Positions 7,348 through 16,049 of a DNA stretch of 64,000 nt are shown piece after piece. Under the pieces are notes generated by a model. The model made no database searches and was not told the DNA's origin. It saw nothing but the letters and a program-made list of their open reading frames with translations. A program made the position numbers and the translations under genes. The DNA is from Ruania rhizosphaerae (GTDB taxonomy: Bacteria; Actinomycetota; Actinomycetes; Actinomycetales; Beutenbergiaceae): assembly GCF_009805705.1 (NCBI RefSeq), contig NZ_VSMB01000014.1, positions 42,360-106,359 of the forward strand, written 5' to 3'. The stretch's first letter is position 1; every line of letters begins with the position of its first letter.

Positions 7348-7683
7348 CGAAGCCTCCGGGATCCAGGGACCAGCCGCTACAGCACCGACCACGCCACCAG
7401 TGCTGTGATCGCGGCAGATGCGCCGAACACCATGGTCCCGGATCGAGGCTCGTGATGGAACACCGCGGCACGCTTCCGTGGCCGGGTATGGAAGTGCGCC
7501 TTCGCCCGGAGATGCGCCGGAGTGACCGGGGTGCTGCCATGGAGGTGGCGGTGCGGAGGCCACCGGCACGATGCTCGCGGCTCGGGTCTGTCACCGCAAC
7601 GAGAGAAGCCCCCTGGCTGCAGCCGGAACCGGCTCGGAATCATTGCCTGGAATACCCCTAGGGGGTATCGTGTTCAGAACGAC
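7348..7683. other. Intergenic region between DUF1772 and copper ATPase genes
   Basis: 336 bp without a convincing gene. The right end holds a promoter with a CsoR-like operator (7643-7671, separate entry). The left end holds the ribosome binding site of the DUF1772 gene. A minus-strand frame at 7377-7643 ends in a hydrophobic stretch (MVFGASAAITALVAWSVL) but has no family resemblance and an Arg/His/Pro-rich body typical of shadow frames, so I do not call it. Confidence 0.5.
7643..7671 (+). promoter_or_regulatory. CsoR-like copper operator inside the copB promoter
   Basis: A -35-like TTGCCT (7643-7648) and a -10-like TATCGT (7666-7671) are separated by exactly 17 bp. The spacer and -10 contain the palindrome ATACCCCTAGGGGGTAT (7652-7668). 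TACCCC-n-GGGGTA is the core of Cu(I)-responsive CsoR operators. A CsoR bound here would block polymerase until copper binds. No csoR gene is in the window, so the regulator must be encoded elsewhere. Confidence 0.75.
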
Positions 7684-9828
7684 ATGGCGAACGACAGGAT
7701 GCAGATGAGCACCCACGACCACAGCAAGCACACCGGTCGCGAGCACGAGGAACCCGGCGAACAGGGCCCCAGCGGTCACGGTCACGACGAGCACAGCGGT
7801 CATCGCCATCACCAGCAGCAGGGCGGCCATGACCACCATGAGCACAGCGACCACCACCAGCAGGGTGGCGATGACCATCACGCCCACCATGAACACGGCG
7901 ACCATGTCGCCCAGTTCCGCCGGCTGTTCTGGATCATGCTCGCCCTGGCGGTGCCCACGGTGGCCCTCTCACCGGCCTTCGGGCACCTGCTCGGGTACGC
8001 TCCGCCGTCGGGAACTGCGTGGATTCCCGCCGTGCTCGGCGTGGTGATCTACGTCTGGGGCGGGCGGCCGTTCCTCACCGGCGCGGTCTCGGAGCTGCGT
8101 TCACGCGCGCCCGGCATGATGCTGCTCATCGGCATGGCGATCACTGTGGCATTCCTCGCCTCGGCCGGTGCCACGCTCGGGCTTCTGCCGCACGACCTCG
8201 AGTTCTGGTGGGAGCTGGCCCTGCTCGTGGTGATCATGCTGCTCGGCCACTGGATCGAGATGCGATCGCTTGCCCAGACCTCCTCCGCGCTGGACTCTCT
8301 CGCCTCCCTCCTGCCGGATGAGGCCGAGCGCGTGGACCACGGCGGTGAGATCGTCACGGTCGCCCCGGGTGAACTGACCCAGGGAGACATCGTGGTCGTC
8401 CGCCCCGGCGGGCGCATCCCCGCCGACGGCGAGATCATCGACGGCCGGGCTCACCTGGACGAGTCGATGATCACCGGGGAGTCCGCTCCGGTTGCGCGTG
8501 GGGAGGGAGAGACCGTGGTGGCCGGCACCGTCGCCACCGACTCCGGGCTCCGGGTGCAGATCACGGCCGTGGGGGAGCAGACGGCGCTCGCGGGCATCCA
8601 GCGGATGGTCGCCGAGGCGCAGTCCACCTCCACGAAGGTGCAGCGGCTGGCCGATCGCGCCGCGGGCTGGCTGTTCTGGTTCGCGCTCGGCGCGGCCGTG
8701 CTGACCGCGGTGGTCTGGCTCGCGCTCGGGAGCCCGGATCAGGCGCTGATCCGCGTGATCACCGTGCTCGTGATCGCCTGCCCGCACGCGCTCGGGCTGG
8801 CGATCCCGCTGGTGGTCTCCATCTCCACCGAGCGGGCCGCACGCGCCGGAATCCTGGTCAAGGACCGGCTCGCGCTGGAACGTGCCCGAACGATCGACAC
8901 CGTGCTCTTCGACAAGACCGGCACGCTGACCAAGGGCGAGCCCGCTGTGCAGCACATCGCCGGCGACGACACCGACGAGGTGCTGCGCCTGGCTGCGGCC
9001 GCCGAAGCCGACAGTGAGCACCCACTGGCACGAGCCATTGTCCGGGCGGCCGAACACCTCACGTTGCCCGCGGCCTCGGGATTCTCCTCGGAGCCGGCCG
9101 TCGGCGTCCGAGCACAGATCGAGGGCCAGGAGGTGCGGGTCGGGGGACCGGCATTGCTCGGCGAACTCGGTGCGGCCGCGCTCCCGGAGACCACCGCATG
9201 GGCTGAGCGGGGCCACACGGTGTTGCACGTGAGCCGCGCGGGAACCGTGATCGGCGCACTCGCCCTCGCCGACGACATCAGGCCCGAGTCACGCCAAGCT
9301 GTGGCAGATCTGCACGCCGAGGGCGTCCGGGTAGTCATGATCACCGGTGACGCCGAACCGGTCGCCCAGGCGGTGGCCGAGGAACTCGGGATCGACCAGG
9401 TGTTTGCCCAGGTGCGCCCCGAGCACAAGAACGCCCGAGTTCGTCAGTTGCAGGACGAGGGCCGGGTGGTGGCGATGGTCGGCGACGGCGTGAACGATGC
9501 CCCGGCGCTCGCCCAGGCCGATGTGGGTATTGCGATCGGAGCCGGCACGGATGTGGCGGCCGCCTCAGCGGGGGTCATTCTCGCCGGCGACGATCCCCGG
9601 TCGGTGCTGCAGGTGGTGCGGCTTTCCGCCGCCAGCTATCGCATCATGGTGCAGAACCTGTGGTGGGCCAGCGGGTACAACCTCATCGCCGTGCCGCTCG
9701 CCGCGGGTGTGCTGGCGCCTATCGGGTTCGTCATGCCGATGGCGGTAGGAGCGCTGCTGATGAGCGCCTCCACGGTCGTCGTGGCCCTCAACGCCCTGCG
9801 ATTGCGCCGCATCGACCTGGGAACCTGA
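7684..9828 (+). CDS. copB: CopB-type copper-exporting P1B ATPase
   Basis: A 714-residue P-type ATPase. The first about 75 residues are very His-rich (many HDHHEHSDHH-type runs) in place of CxxC metal domains. Then come membrane helices, the actuator motif TGES (about 264), the transmembrane metal motif CPH (about 366), the phosphorylation site DKTGTLT (Asp410), an HP motif (SEHPLARA) and GDGVND (about 600). A CPH motif with a His-rich N-terminus marks the CopB / P1B-3 group, which exports Cu(I) or Cu(II). ATG 7684 is the first start after the -10 box; ATGs at 7699 and 7705 are alternatives. Regulation by copper is suggested by the CsoR-like operator. Confidence 0.9.
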   Translation: MANDRMQMSTHDHSKHTGREHEEPGEQGPSGHGHDEHSGHRHHQQQGGHDHHEHSDHHQQGGDDHHAHHEHGDHVAQFRRLFWIMLALAVPTVALSPAFGHLLGYAPPSGTAWIPAVLGVVIYVWGGRPFLTGAVSELRSRAPGMMLLIGMAITVAFLASAGATLGLLPHDLEFWWELALLVVIMLLGHWIEMRSLAQTSSALDSLASLLPDEAERVDHGGEIVTVAPGELTQGDIVVVRPGGRIPADGEIIDGRAHLDESMITGESAPVARGEGETVVAGTVATDSGLRVQITAVGEQTALAGIQRMVAEAQSTSTKVQRLADRAAGWLFWFALGAAVLTAVVWLALGSPDQALIRVITVLVIACPHALGLAIPLVVSISTERAARAGILVKDRLALERARTIDTVLFDKTGTLTKGEPAVQHIAGDDTDEVLRLAAAAEADSEHPLARAIVRAAEHLTLPAASGFSSEPAVGVRAQIEGQEVRVGGPALLGELGAAALPETTAWAERGHTVLHVSRAGTVIGALALADDIRPESRQAVADLHAEGVRVVMITGDAEPVAQAVAEELGIDQVFAQVRPEHKNARVRQLQDEGRVVAMVGDGVNDAPALAQADVGIAIGAGTDVAAASAGVILAGDDPRSVLQVVRLSAASYRIMVQNLWWASGYNLIAVPLAAGVLAPIGFVMPMAVGALLMSASTVVVALNALRLRRIDLGT

Positions 9829-9917
9829 CCGGGTCGACACGGGCGCGTTGAGCCGGGGTGCCCAGCTGCACGAGTCGACGCATCTGTGTCGCTCCGGTAA
9901 CTGAGACCGGCTCAACC

Positions 9918-9960
9918 ACGACGGCGGAGCTCACCTTCCGTAGGTGAGCTCCGCCGTCGT
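9918..9960. terminator. Bidirectional hairpin between copB and ehuA
   Basis: A perfect 19-bp inverted repeat (9918-9936 with 9942-9960) around a 5-nt loop, TCCGT. It lies between convergent genes, so it probably terminates both. There is no U-tract on either side, as is common in high-GC actinobacteria. Confidence 0.8.
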
Positions 9961-9977
9961 GAGGTGTGGCTAGGTCG

Positions 9978-10778
9978 TCACAGGACCGCGCGCAGGAACT
10001 CCTTCGTGCGCTCGTGCGTGGGGTTGGAGAACATCACGTCGGGCTGAGCGTCCTCGATGATGTGCCCGCTGTCGAACATGAGCACCCGGTCGGAGACGTC
10101 CTGGGCGAACTGCATCTCGTGGGTGACGATCAGCATCGTGATGTCGGTGTTCTCGGCCAGATCGCGCAGCACCTGGAGCACATCGCCCACGAGCTCGGGG
10201 TCCAGGGCCGAGGTGACCTCGTCCAGCAGCAGGATCTCCGGGTCCATCGCCAGCGCGCGGGCGATGGCCACGCGCTGCTGCTGACCACCGGAGAGCCGGC
10301 TCGGGTGCTGGTCAGCCTTGTCGCCCAGGCCGACCTGCTCCAGGAGTTCCTTCCCGCGAGTGCGAGCCTCCTCCTTTGACTTGCCGAGCACATGCACCGG
10401 CGCTTCGATGATGTTCTCGATCACGGTCATGTTCGGGAACAGGTTGAACTGCTGGAACACCATCCCGATCCGGCGGGTCAGCTGAGCGACGTCCTTGTGA
10501 CGGCGGGCCACGCGCTTGCCGCCACGTTCGACGTGGGTCAGCGGGACGCCGTCGACGTGGATGTAGCCGCCGGTGAGGGACTCCAGGGTCATCACCAGGC
10601 GCAGAATCGTCGTCTTACCGGAACCCGACGGTCCGATCAGCGTGACGCGCTGGCCGCGCTCGACCTCGAAGTTCAGGTCGTTCAGCACGGTCAGGTCGCC
10701 GAACTTCTTGACGACGTTCTCGAACGTCAGGGCCGGGGCACCGGGCACCGGCTGCAGGGACTCATCAGTAGGTGGCAA
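9978..10778 (-). CDS. ehuA: Ectoine/amino-acid ABC transporter ATP-binding protein
   Basis: A 266-residue ABC ATPase of the polar amino-acid class: Walker A GPSGSGKT (about 49-56), Q-loop VFQQFNLFPNMTV, signature [15 protein letters not shown], Walker B ILLLDEVTSALD and switch His in THEMQFA. It energises the import of the substrate captured by the protein encoded at 12142-13074. It is the last gene of a four-gene unit in the order binding protein, permease, permease, ATPase, identical to ehuBCDA. Its start overlaps the preceding permease gene by 14 bases. The ectoine assignment rests on the binding protein and gene order; another compatible solute or amino acid is possible. Confidence 0.85.
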   Translation of the reverse strand: MPPTDESLQPVPGAPALTFENVVKKFGDLTVLNDLNFEVERGQRVTLIGPSGSGKTTILRLVMTLESLTGGYIHVDGVPLTHVERGGKRVARRHKDVAQLTRRIGMVFQQFNLFPNMTVIENIIEAPVHVLGKSKEEARTRGKELLEQVGLGDKADQHPSRLSGGQQQRVAIARALAMDPEILLLDEVTSALDPELVGDVLQVLRDLAENTDITMLIVTHEMQFAQDVSDRVLMFDSGHIIEDAQPDVMFSNPTHERTKEFLRAVL

Positions 10779-11415
10779 GGCGGTTCTCCAGTTTGCGCAT
10801 CAGGACGGCGGTCGGGTAGCTCGCCGCGAGGAAGATCAGGCCGGCGAGGATGAACGGCTCGTCATAGCTGAAGGTGCTGCCGCCGTACTTCTCGGCCGCG
10901 GTGACCATCTCGGGCACCGAGATCATGATCAGGAAGGGGGTGTCCTTGAACATGGCGATCGCCCAGTTTCCGAGCGAAGGAACGGTGGCTCGCAACGCCT
11001 GCGGGATGATCACCGCCCGCCAGGTGCGGCCCTTCGACATCGACAGCGCCGTGGCGGCCTCCCACTGACCTGGGCGGATGGACTCGATCCCAGCACGGTA
11101 CGATTCCGCCATATACGTCGAGTAGTGAACCGCGTACACAATGAGCCCGACTGTGAGCGCCTCAACATCGGTTGTGATGACAAAGGCCCAGATCGCGGCC
11201 AGCTGCAACGGGATCGGCGTCATCCGGATGATGTCGAGGATGCGGAAGATGATCGCAGCGACCACCTTGGGTGCCTCACGGAGGACGATGGCCCAGACCA
11301 GGCCGAGAACCGCTGCGCCGATCGAGGAGACGATTGTCACCAGAAGGGTGACGCGAAGGAACGCGGACAGTAGCTCTGGCAGCACGGCTGCTGCGTGGTC
11401 CCAGCTCCAGTTCAT
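10765..11415 (-). CDS. ehuD: Ectoine/amino-acid ABC transporter permease, EhuD-like
   Basis: A 216-residue inner-membrane permease of the His/Glu/Gln/Arg/opine three-helix family. It has about five hydrophobic segments and the EAA loop YRAGIESIRPGQWEAATALS, which contacts the ATPase. The N-terminus MNWSWDHAAAVLPELLSAFL is the usual first helix. It begins 1 base after the stop of the preceding permease gene and overlaps ehuA by 14 bases, so the three are probably one transcript. Confidence 0.85.
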   Translation of the reverse strand: MNWSWDHAAAVLPELLSAFLRVTLLVTIVSSIGAAVLGLVWAIVLREAPKVVAAIIFRILDIIRMTPIPLQLAAIWAFVITTDVEALTVGLIVYAVHYSTYMAESYRAGIESIRPGQWEAATALSMSKGRTWRAVIIPQALRATVPSLGNWAIAMFKDTPFLIMISVPEMVTAAEKYGGSTFSYDEPFILAGLIFLAASYPTAVLMRKLENRLATY

Positions 11416-11416
11416 G

Positions 11417-12130
11417 TCAGCCCACCCCCGCCACGGCTTCAGCGCGCTTGGTGGCCTTGCGGCTCTCCGGCTTCAGACCGAGACGCCGCTGGGCGCGAAG
11501 CTCCAGGATGCGCATCCCGCTGGAGAGGAGCTGGTTCAGCGCGTAGTAGATCGCAAAACCGATCCCGAACGAGAACAGCTTGCCCATCGTCCGGCGTAGG
11601 TCATCGGCCACAAATGTCACGTCGTGCAAGAAGATGAAGCTCGCCAGGGCCGTCCCCTTGACCAGCATGACCAAGAGGTTGTTCAGGCCAGGAAGCATCA
11701 GCGCCCATGCCTGCGGCCAGATAATGCGCGCCATGCGCTGGACGGAACCCATGGACAGAGCCGTCGTCGCTTCCCACTGTGCCTTGGGGACCGCCGCGAG
11801 AGAGCCACGGACGACCTCGGCACCGTAGGCGCCGTAGTTGAGCCCGAGAGCGGCAATACCGACCGGGATCGGGTCGAGTTCCAAGCCGATCTGCGGGAGC
11901 ACGAAGAAGAAGAAGAACAACTGCACCACGAGCGACGTGCCGCGGAAGAACTCCACCACCATGCGACCGGGTGCCCGTAGCCAGGAATTCGGGCTCAGCG
12001 TCAGTAGCCCGAGCGCGACGGCAATCACGAAAGCGACGGCGGCGCCGCCCAGGCCGAGCTGGAGGGTGACCACCAGTCCGTCCCAGAAACGCGGCGCCGC
12101 CGTGCTCAGATCATCGAGGAACGCGTCCAC
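11417..12130 (-). CDS. ehuC: Ectoine/amino-acid ABC transporter permease, EhuC-like
   Basis: A 237-residue permease of the same family as its neighbour. Hydrophobic segments include LGLGGAAVAFVIAVALGLL and LVVQLFFFFFVLPQIGL, and the EAA loop is VRGSLAAVPKAQWEATTAL. The C-terminal 30 residues are basic and hydrophilic, longer than usual. It lies 11 bp after the binding-protein gene and forms the heterodimeric channel with the EhuD-like protein. Confidence 0.85.
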   Translation of the reverse strand: MDAFLDDLSTAAPRFWDGLVVTLQLGLGGAAVAFVIAVALGLLTLSPNSWLRAPGRMVVEFFRGTSLVVQLFFFFFVLPQIGLELDPIPVGIAALGLNYGAYGAEVVRGSLAAVPKAQWEATTALSMGSVQRMARIIWPQAWALMLPGLNNLLVMLVKGTALASFIFLHDVTFVADDLRRTMGKLFSFGIGFAIYYALNQLLSSGMRILELRAQRRLGLKPESRKATKRAEAVAGVG

Positions 12131-12141
12131 GAGAAGGGTGC

Positions 12142-13074
12142 TCAGCCAGCCTCGGGAAGCTCGCCGGCGCAGAGCATCTCAGTGGTGATGTCCTCCGGCG
12201 CGTACTCAGCGGCGCTGAACCCGAACTCACCGACGACGGACTCGAAGTCCTCCGCGCTGCCGATCACGCTGCGGTAGGCCTCGTTGTAGGCCTCACGGAA
12301 CTCGTCGTCGTCCGGGTGGAATACGGTCGCGCCCGCACCGACCTGGGAGATGCCGTCGACCTCTGCCACGAATGACTCGGTCACCTCGACCGGAACATCC
12401 GGGTTGCGCTCAGCGAGCGCACGCAGGGAAATGCCGGTCAAGGCGTAGGCGTCGACACGCCCAGCTTCGACGAGTTCCATACCGTCCTCGTTGGTTCCCA
12501 CGGTCTCGTACTCGATGCCGAGATCAGTGGCGTAGCCCTCTTCGATGGCGCCACTACCCACGGCGAGCGTGAGGTCGGTGTCGACCATGTCCTGGAGGGT
12601 GGCCAGGCCGTTGGGGTTGCCCTCCGGCACCATCAGCCCGGTGGTGTACATGATCTCGGGAACACCGAAGTCGGCCTCGGCGCAGCGCTCCGGCAGGATC
12701 GACATCCCCGCCGAGATCGCGTCGAAGCGGCCGGCGTTCAGACCCGGGATGAGGGCGTCCCAGTCGACCACGGTGGCCTCGATGTCATCGATCCCGAGCT
12801 CGGCGAAGACGGCCTCGTGGATCGCGATCGTGGCGCCGGTCGGGTTCCCTTCGTCGTCCAGGAAGCTGTAGGGCTCCTCACCGTTGATGCCCACGGTGAT
12901 GGTTCCGGACTCCTGGAGCTCGGCCAGGGTGCCGCCGGAGTTGTCGCCGCCGTTTCCGCCGTTCGTGTCGTCGTTGCCACCTTCAGTGTCGCCACCGCCG
13001 CACGCGGCCAGTCCGAAGGCGATTGCCCCCGCGGCTGCGGTCAGCGCGACACTCCGTCGCGTCGTGATTGTCAT
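12142..13074 (-). CDS. ehuB: Ectoine/hydroxyectoine-type substrate-binding lipoprotein, EhuB-like
   Basis: A 310-residue family-3 solute-binding lipoprotein. The signal ends in the lipobox LAAC (Cys25), then comes a Gly/Asn/Asp-rich tether. The binding domain has GTITVGINGEEPYSF, IPGLNAGRFDAISAGMSILP and a conserved PERCAEADF typical of EhuB. It captures the ligand outside the membrane and delivers it to the EhuC/EhuD-like permeases. It is the first gene of the unit. No ectoine-degradation genes (doe/eut) are nearby, so the solute may be used for osmoprotection rather than carbon. Confidence 0.85.
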   Translation of the reverse strand: MTITTRRSVALTAAAGAIAFGLAACGGGDTEGGNDDTNGGNGGDNSGGTLAELQESGTITVGINGEEPYSFLDDEGNPTGATIAIHEAVFAELGIDDIEATVVDWDALIPGLNAGRFDAISAGMSILPERCAEADFGVPEIMYTTGLMVPEGNPNGLATLQDMVDTDLTLAVGSGAIEEGYATDLGIEYETVGTNEDGMELVEAGRVDAYALTGISLRALAERNPDVPVEVTESFVAEVDGISQVGAGATVFHPDDDEFREAYNEAYRSVIGSAEDFESVVGEFGFSAAEYAPEDITTEMLCAGELPEAG

Positions 13075-13572
13075 CTTGATCCCTTCGGTTGGACGAGGCC
13101 AAGCCTCCCGGTCACCAACCCCCGTGCACTGGGGGTGCGGCCCCCTCTGTCGCCTCGCCAGGACGTGTGTCCGGCGAAGTTGATCAGGCGCGCGGTACCG
13201 GACGGGTCACCCCGACTGGTCTTCGATGCCACTCCACGCTAAGCAACGGGGCGTGCGTGCTCAAACGGGCCAGACCCGCGCGCAGGTGCGTCGCGAGCAC
13301 TCTGGTGGGTACCGAGCAATCTGTGTGATCCTGCGGGTTTGACGTCACTCTCGCCATAGTGGAACAGGTGGACGGAAGGCGCGTGACGCCGTCGACCATC
13401 GTTATCATTCCGAGACGATCTCCACAGGAATCTTTGGCTCCAGTAAAGAATACTTTGCCGTCACTTTGCTTTGGCTGCTGGTGTCGGATGCTCTCGACGT
13501 CGTCGCCTGACCGGTTCTACACGCCCCTGCAGGTCCCTGTTGCCTCTCGCGGCCCCGTGCGATCATGTGCTC
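13075..13572. other. 498-bp divergent intergenic region upstream of ehuB
   Basis: No convincing gene. On the ehuB (minus) strand a hairpin ACCCCC-AGTGCAC-GGGGGT lies at about 13119-13137, 45 bp before the start codon, within a leader that could be structured. A TGACGTCA palindrome is at 13340-13347. A locally AT-richer stretch at about 13425-13475 probably carries promoters, because the surrounding DNA is much more GC-rich. I see no known riboswitch consensus. Confidence 0.5.
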
Positions 13573-14136
13573 GTGGGATTCCAGATCGCCAATGAGCCGG
13601 CAGCCGACCAGGTCCTCGACGAGCATCCGTTCGCCGTGCTCGTCGGGATGATGCTCGACCAGCAATACGGGATGGAGCACGCCTTCCGGGGTGGATGGAA
13701 AGTCCTCACCAGGTTCGGCACGCTGGACCCGGCCGCTATCGCGGCGGCAGACCCGGAGGAGTTCAAAGCCATGTGCTCGACTCCGCCGGCGATCCACCGG
13801 TTCCCCGGGTCGATGGCCGGCCGCCTGCAGGAGCTTGCCCGGATCGTGGCCGACGACTACGACGGCGATGTCACCCGCCTGTGGTCGGAGGCGGCGTCAG
13901 GCAAGGAACTGGTGAAGCGGATCATGGCGTTGCCTGGCTTCGGGAAGCAGAAGGCGCAGATCTTCGTCGCGCTGCTCGCCAAGCAGCTCGGGGTGCGCCC
14001 GGACGGATGGCAGGAAGCGGCAGGGGACTACGCACTCGACGGGCATCGCTCGGTTGCGGACGTCGTCGATGCCGAGTCTCTGCTGCGGGTACGTGAGTAC
14101 AAGCAGGCCAAGAAGGCGGCGGCCAAGACCTCCTGA
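13573..14136 (+). CDS. HhH-GPD base-excision DNA repair protein
   Basis: A 187-residue protein of the small HhH-GPD family common in actinobacteria. It opens with an ADQVLDEHPFAVLVGMMLDQ helix pair. The helix-hairpin-helix is IMALPGFGKQKAQIFVALLA (about 115-134), with the catalytic Lys/Asp region toward DYALDGHRSVADVVDAESL. It ends in a Lys-rich tail (KQAKKAAAKTS). The family is related to the Nth/AlkA glycosylases, but substrate specificity is unknown. GTG 13573 gives the usual family length; GTG 13567 is an alternative. It stands alone. Confidence 0.82.
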   Translation: MGFQIANEPAADQVLDEHPFAVLVGMMLDQQYGMEHAFRGGWKVLTRFGTLDPAAIAAADPEEFKAMCSTPPAIHRFPGSMAGRLQELARIVADDYDGDVTRLWSEAASGKELVKRIMALPGFGKQKAQIFVALLAKQLGVRPDGWQEAAGDYALDGHRSVADVVDAESLLRVREYKQAKKAAAKTS

Positions 14137-14299
14137 CGACCTGCCTGAGGTCGTTTCCCGGTACGTGCTTTGCAGGCCGATGACCGGTGTCGGCAGTATC
14201 ACAGCAATCCAGCGCGAATCGATTCGACCGGATGGTAGAGCCGCCCGGAGAATGGTGTAGCCCGCTGTTCTTTCGCGCTCTACCTCCGGGAACCCCGCC

Positions 14300-15745
14300 G
14301 TGACCTCCGACGCTGCCCCTCGCGCCCGCGCCGACCACCTGCCCGTCGATGACCTCTCGCTGCCGACCGGCATGCCCGACACTGACGAGTCATCGGTGAC
14401 CCCGCCGACTCGTGCGACCCAGGCCGCGCTGGACGGTGTGCCGGCAGATGTGGTGATCGACGCGAACCGGCCGGATACCGAGGTGCGCCGCACCGATGGG
14501 CGTGGCACAGGTGCGCCGGCGCCACCCACCACCCGGCGACGCACCTCTCCCAAGCTGGTTCTCCTGCTGGGGTCCATGGCTGCCCTCGGCGCTCTGACCG
14601 TCGACATGTACCTGCCATCGTTGCCCGAGGTCGTCCGTGATCTGGCCGCCGGCGAGGCGTCGGTGCAGTTCACGATCACCGCCACGCTGATCGGCGGCGC
14701 GCTCGGGCAACTGCTCATCGGTCCGCTGTCGGACAAGTACGGCCGGCGACTGCCGGTGCTGGTGGGCATCGTCGTGCACATCATCGCCTCGCTGCTGTGC
14801 CTGACAGCCGCCGATGTGGCCCCGCTGATCGTGCTGCGGATGATCCAGGGGATGGGCAACGCCGCAGCCGGCGTGGTCGCCGTGGCCGTGATCCGCGACC
14901 GCCTCTCGGGCGCCGAGGCCTCGGCCGTGCTCTCGAGGCTGATGCTGGTGATCGGGGTGGCGCCGTTGCTCGCTCCGACCTTCGGCACACTCATCGCTGC
15001 CGTCTGGGACTGGCGGATGGTCTTCGCCGCACTGGCGCTGTACGGTGCGGTGCTGCTGGTGATCGTGTGGCGCTTCCTTCCCGAGTCGCTCCCCGTGGAG
15101 CGTCGCAACACCGGATCGGCCCGGTCGGTGCTCGGTACCTACCGGGTGCTGCTGGCGGACCGGCAGTTCGTCGCCCTCGCCCTGCTGCCCGGGTTGGGGA
15201 TGGCCGCACTGTTCGCCTATGTCTCTGGTTCGCCATTCGTGATCCGCGAGGGATATGGCCTCTCCGAGGGGCAGTTCTCGCTGCTGTTCGCGATCAACGG
15301 CATCGGGCTCGTTCTCGGCTCCCAGCTCAATGCTGCGCTCGTGCGGCGCTTCGCCCCGGTTCGTCTCATCCGGCTGGCACTACCGATCTCGACCACGCTG
15401 GCCGTGGTGTTGCTGGTGATCGCCGCGACCGGTTTCGGCGGTCTGATCGGACTGTGCGTGCCGCTGTGGCTGATGCTGTTCGTCAACGCCCTCGTTCCAC
15501 CGAACGCCTCCGCGATGGCACTGACGCGCCACGGAGAGCGGGCTGGGTCCGCAGCGGCCCTCATCGGCTTCTCCCAGGCCGGCGTCGCCGGGATGGTGGC
15601 GCCCGCGGTCGGATTGCTCGGCGCGACGGCGACCGCGATGAGCGTGGTGATCGTCGCTGCGATGGTGGCCTCGACGCTGGTGCTCGCATTGGGTACGCCC
15701 GCCTATCGACGCGGCGGGTGGGCGCTGTCTGCAGATCACGCCTGA
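14300..15745 (+). CDS. Bcr/CflA-type MFS multidrug exporter
   Basis: A 481-residue major-facilitator protein with 12 predicted helices. Helix 1 is LVLLLGSMAALGALTVDMYL; VDMYLPSLPEV is the Bcr/CflA drug:H+ antiporter (DHA1) hallmark. The loop 2-3 motif is GPLSDKYGRRLPVL, and motif C-like GVAPLLAPTFG is present. The N-terminus has about 85 extra polar residues (Asp/Thr/Pro-rich) before helix 1, longer than usual. If the true start is further in, no good ATG lies just before helix 1, so I keep GTG 14300. It probably exports drugs or metabolites. No regulator is adjacent. Confidence 0.85.
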   Translation: MTSDAAPRARADHLPVDDLSLPTGMPDTDESSVTPPTRATQAALDGVPADVVIDANRPDTEVRRTDGRGTGAPAPPTTRRRTSPKLVLLLGSMAALGALTVDMYLPSLPEVVRDLAAGEASVQFTITATLIGGALGQLLIGPLSDKYGRRLPVLVGIVVHIIASLLCLTAADVAPLIVLRMIQGMGNAAAGVVAVAVIRDRLSGAEASAVLSRLMLVIGVAPLLAPTFGTLIAAVWDWRMVFAALALYGAVLLVIVWRFLPESLPVERRNTGSARSVLGTYRVLLADRQFVALALLPGLGMAALFAYVSGSPFVIREGYGLSEGQFSLLFAINGIGLVLGSQLNAALVRRFAPVRLIRLALPISTTLAVVLLVIAATGFGGLIGLCVPLWLMLFVNALVPPNASAMALTRHGERAGSAAALIGFSQAGVAGMVAPAVGLLGATATAMSVVIVAAMVASTLVLALGTPAYRRGGWALSADHA

Positions 15746-16049
15746 GACGCCTGGCCAATGCTGGGTTGTGCGGTCTTTGTGAGTCCGCGGATGTCTCAGA
15801 AGTCAGCGTTCGGCGGCGAGGACGGTGCCGGTTCTGTTTGGCGGACGGGCGCCGGACGGGGCACAGTGGACGGATGAGGTCGAGGAGCCCCCGCGTAGGT
15901 ACGGCGAGGAACGAGGTGTGCCGCAGCGAGGCACCGCAGAACTCAGACCACGGGGCGAGGATGAGGTCGAGGAGCCCCCGCGTAGGTACGGCGAGGAACG
16001 AGGTGTGCCGTAGCGAGGCACCGCAGAACTCAGACCAGAGGGGTACCGC
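15746..16049. other. Intergenic region between MFS and aldehyde dehydrogenase genes
   Basis: 304 bp. The first 125 bp show nothing recognisable. The rest is the two-copy direct repeat described at 15872-16037, which runs almost to the ATG of the aldehyde dehydrogenase gene at 16050. Long reading frames cross this region on both strands but reflect GC skew and the repeat, not proteins. Confidence 0.6.
15872..16037. repeat. Two-copy 79-bp direct repeat, period 87 bp
   Basis: Copies at 15872-15950 and 15959-16037 differ at one base (C at 15924, T at 16011) and are separated by 8 bp. Each copy contains an internal imperfect inverted pair, GGTGTGCCG...GGCACCGC, that could fold. The second copy ends 12 bp before the aldehyde dehydrogenase start, so any ribosome site and promoter for that gene lie in or beside the repeat. 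This looks like a recent duplication of a leader or of a dispersed palindromic element. Confidence 0.9.

Noticed and set aside
7377..7643. Minus-strand frame ending in a hydrophobic stretch
   Set aside because: Arg/His/Pro-rich body, no ribosome site and no recognisable family; probably non-coding.
13340..13347. TGACGTCA palindrome upstream of ehuB as an operator
   Set aside because: An isolated 8-mer with no second copy or promoter alignment; likely chance.
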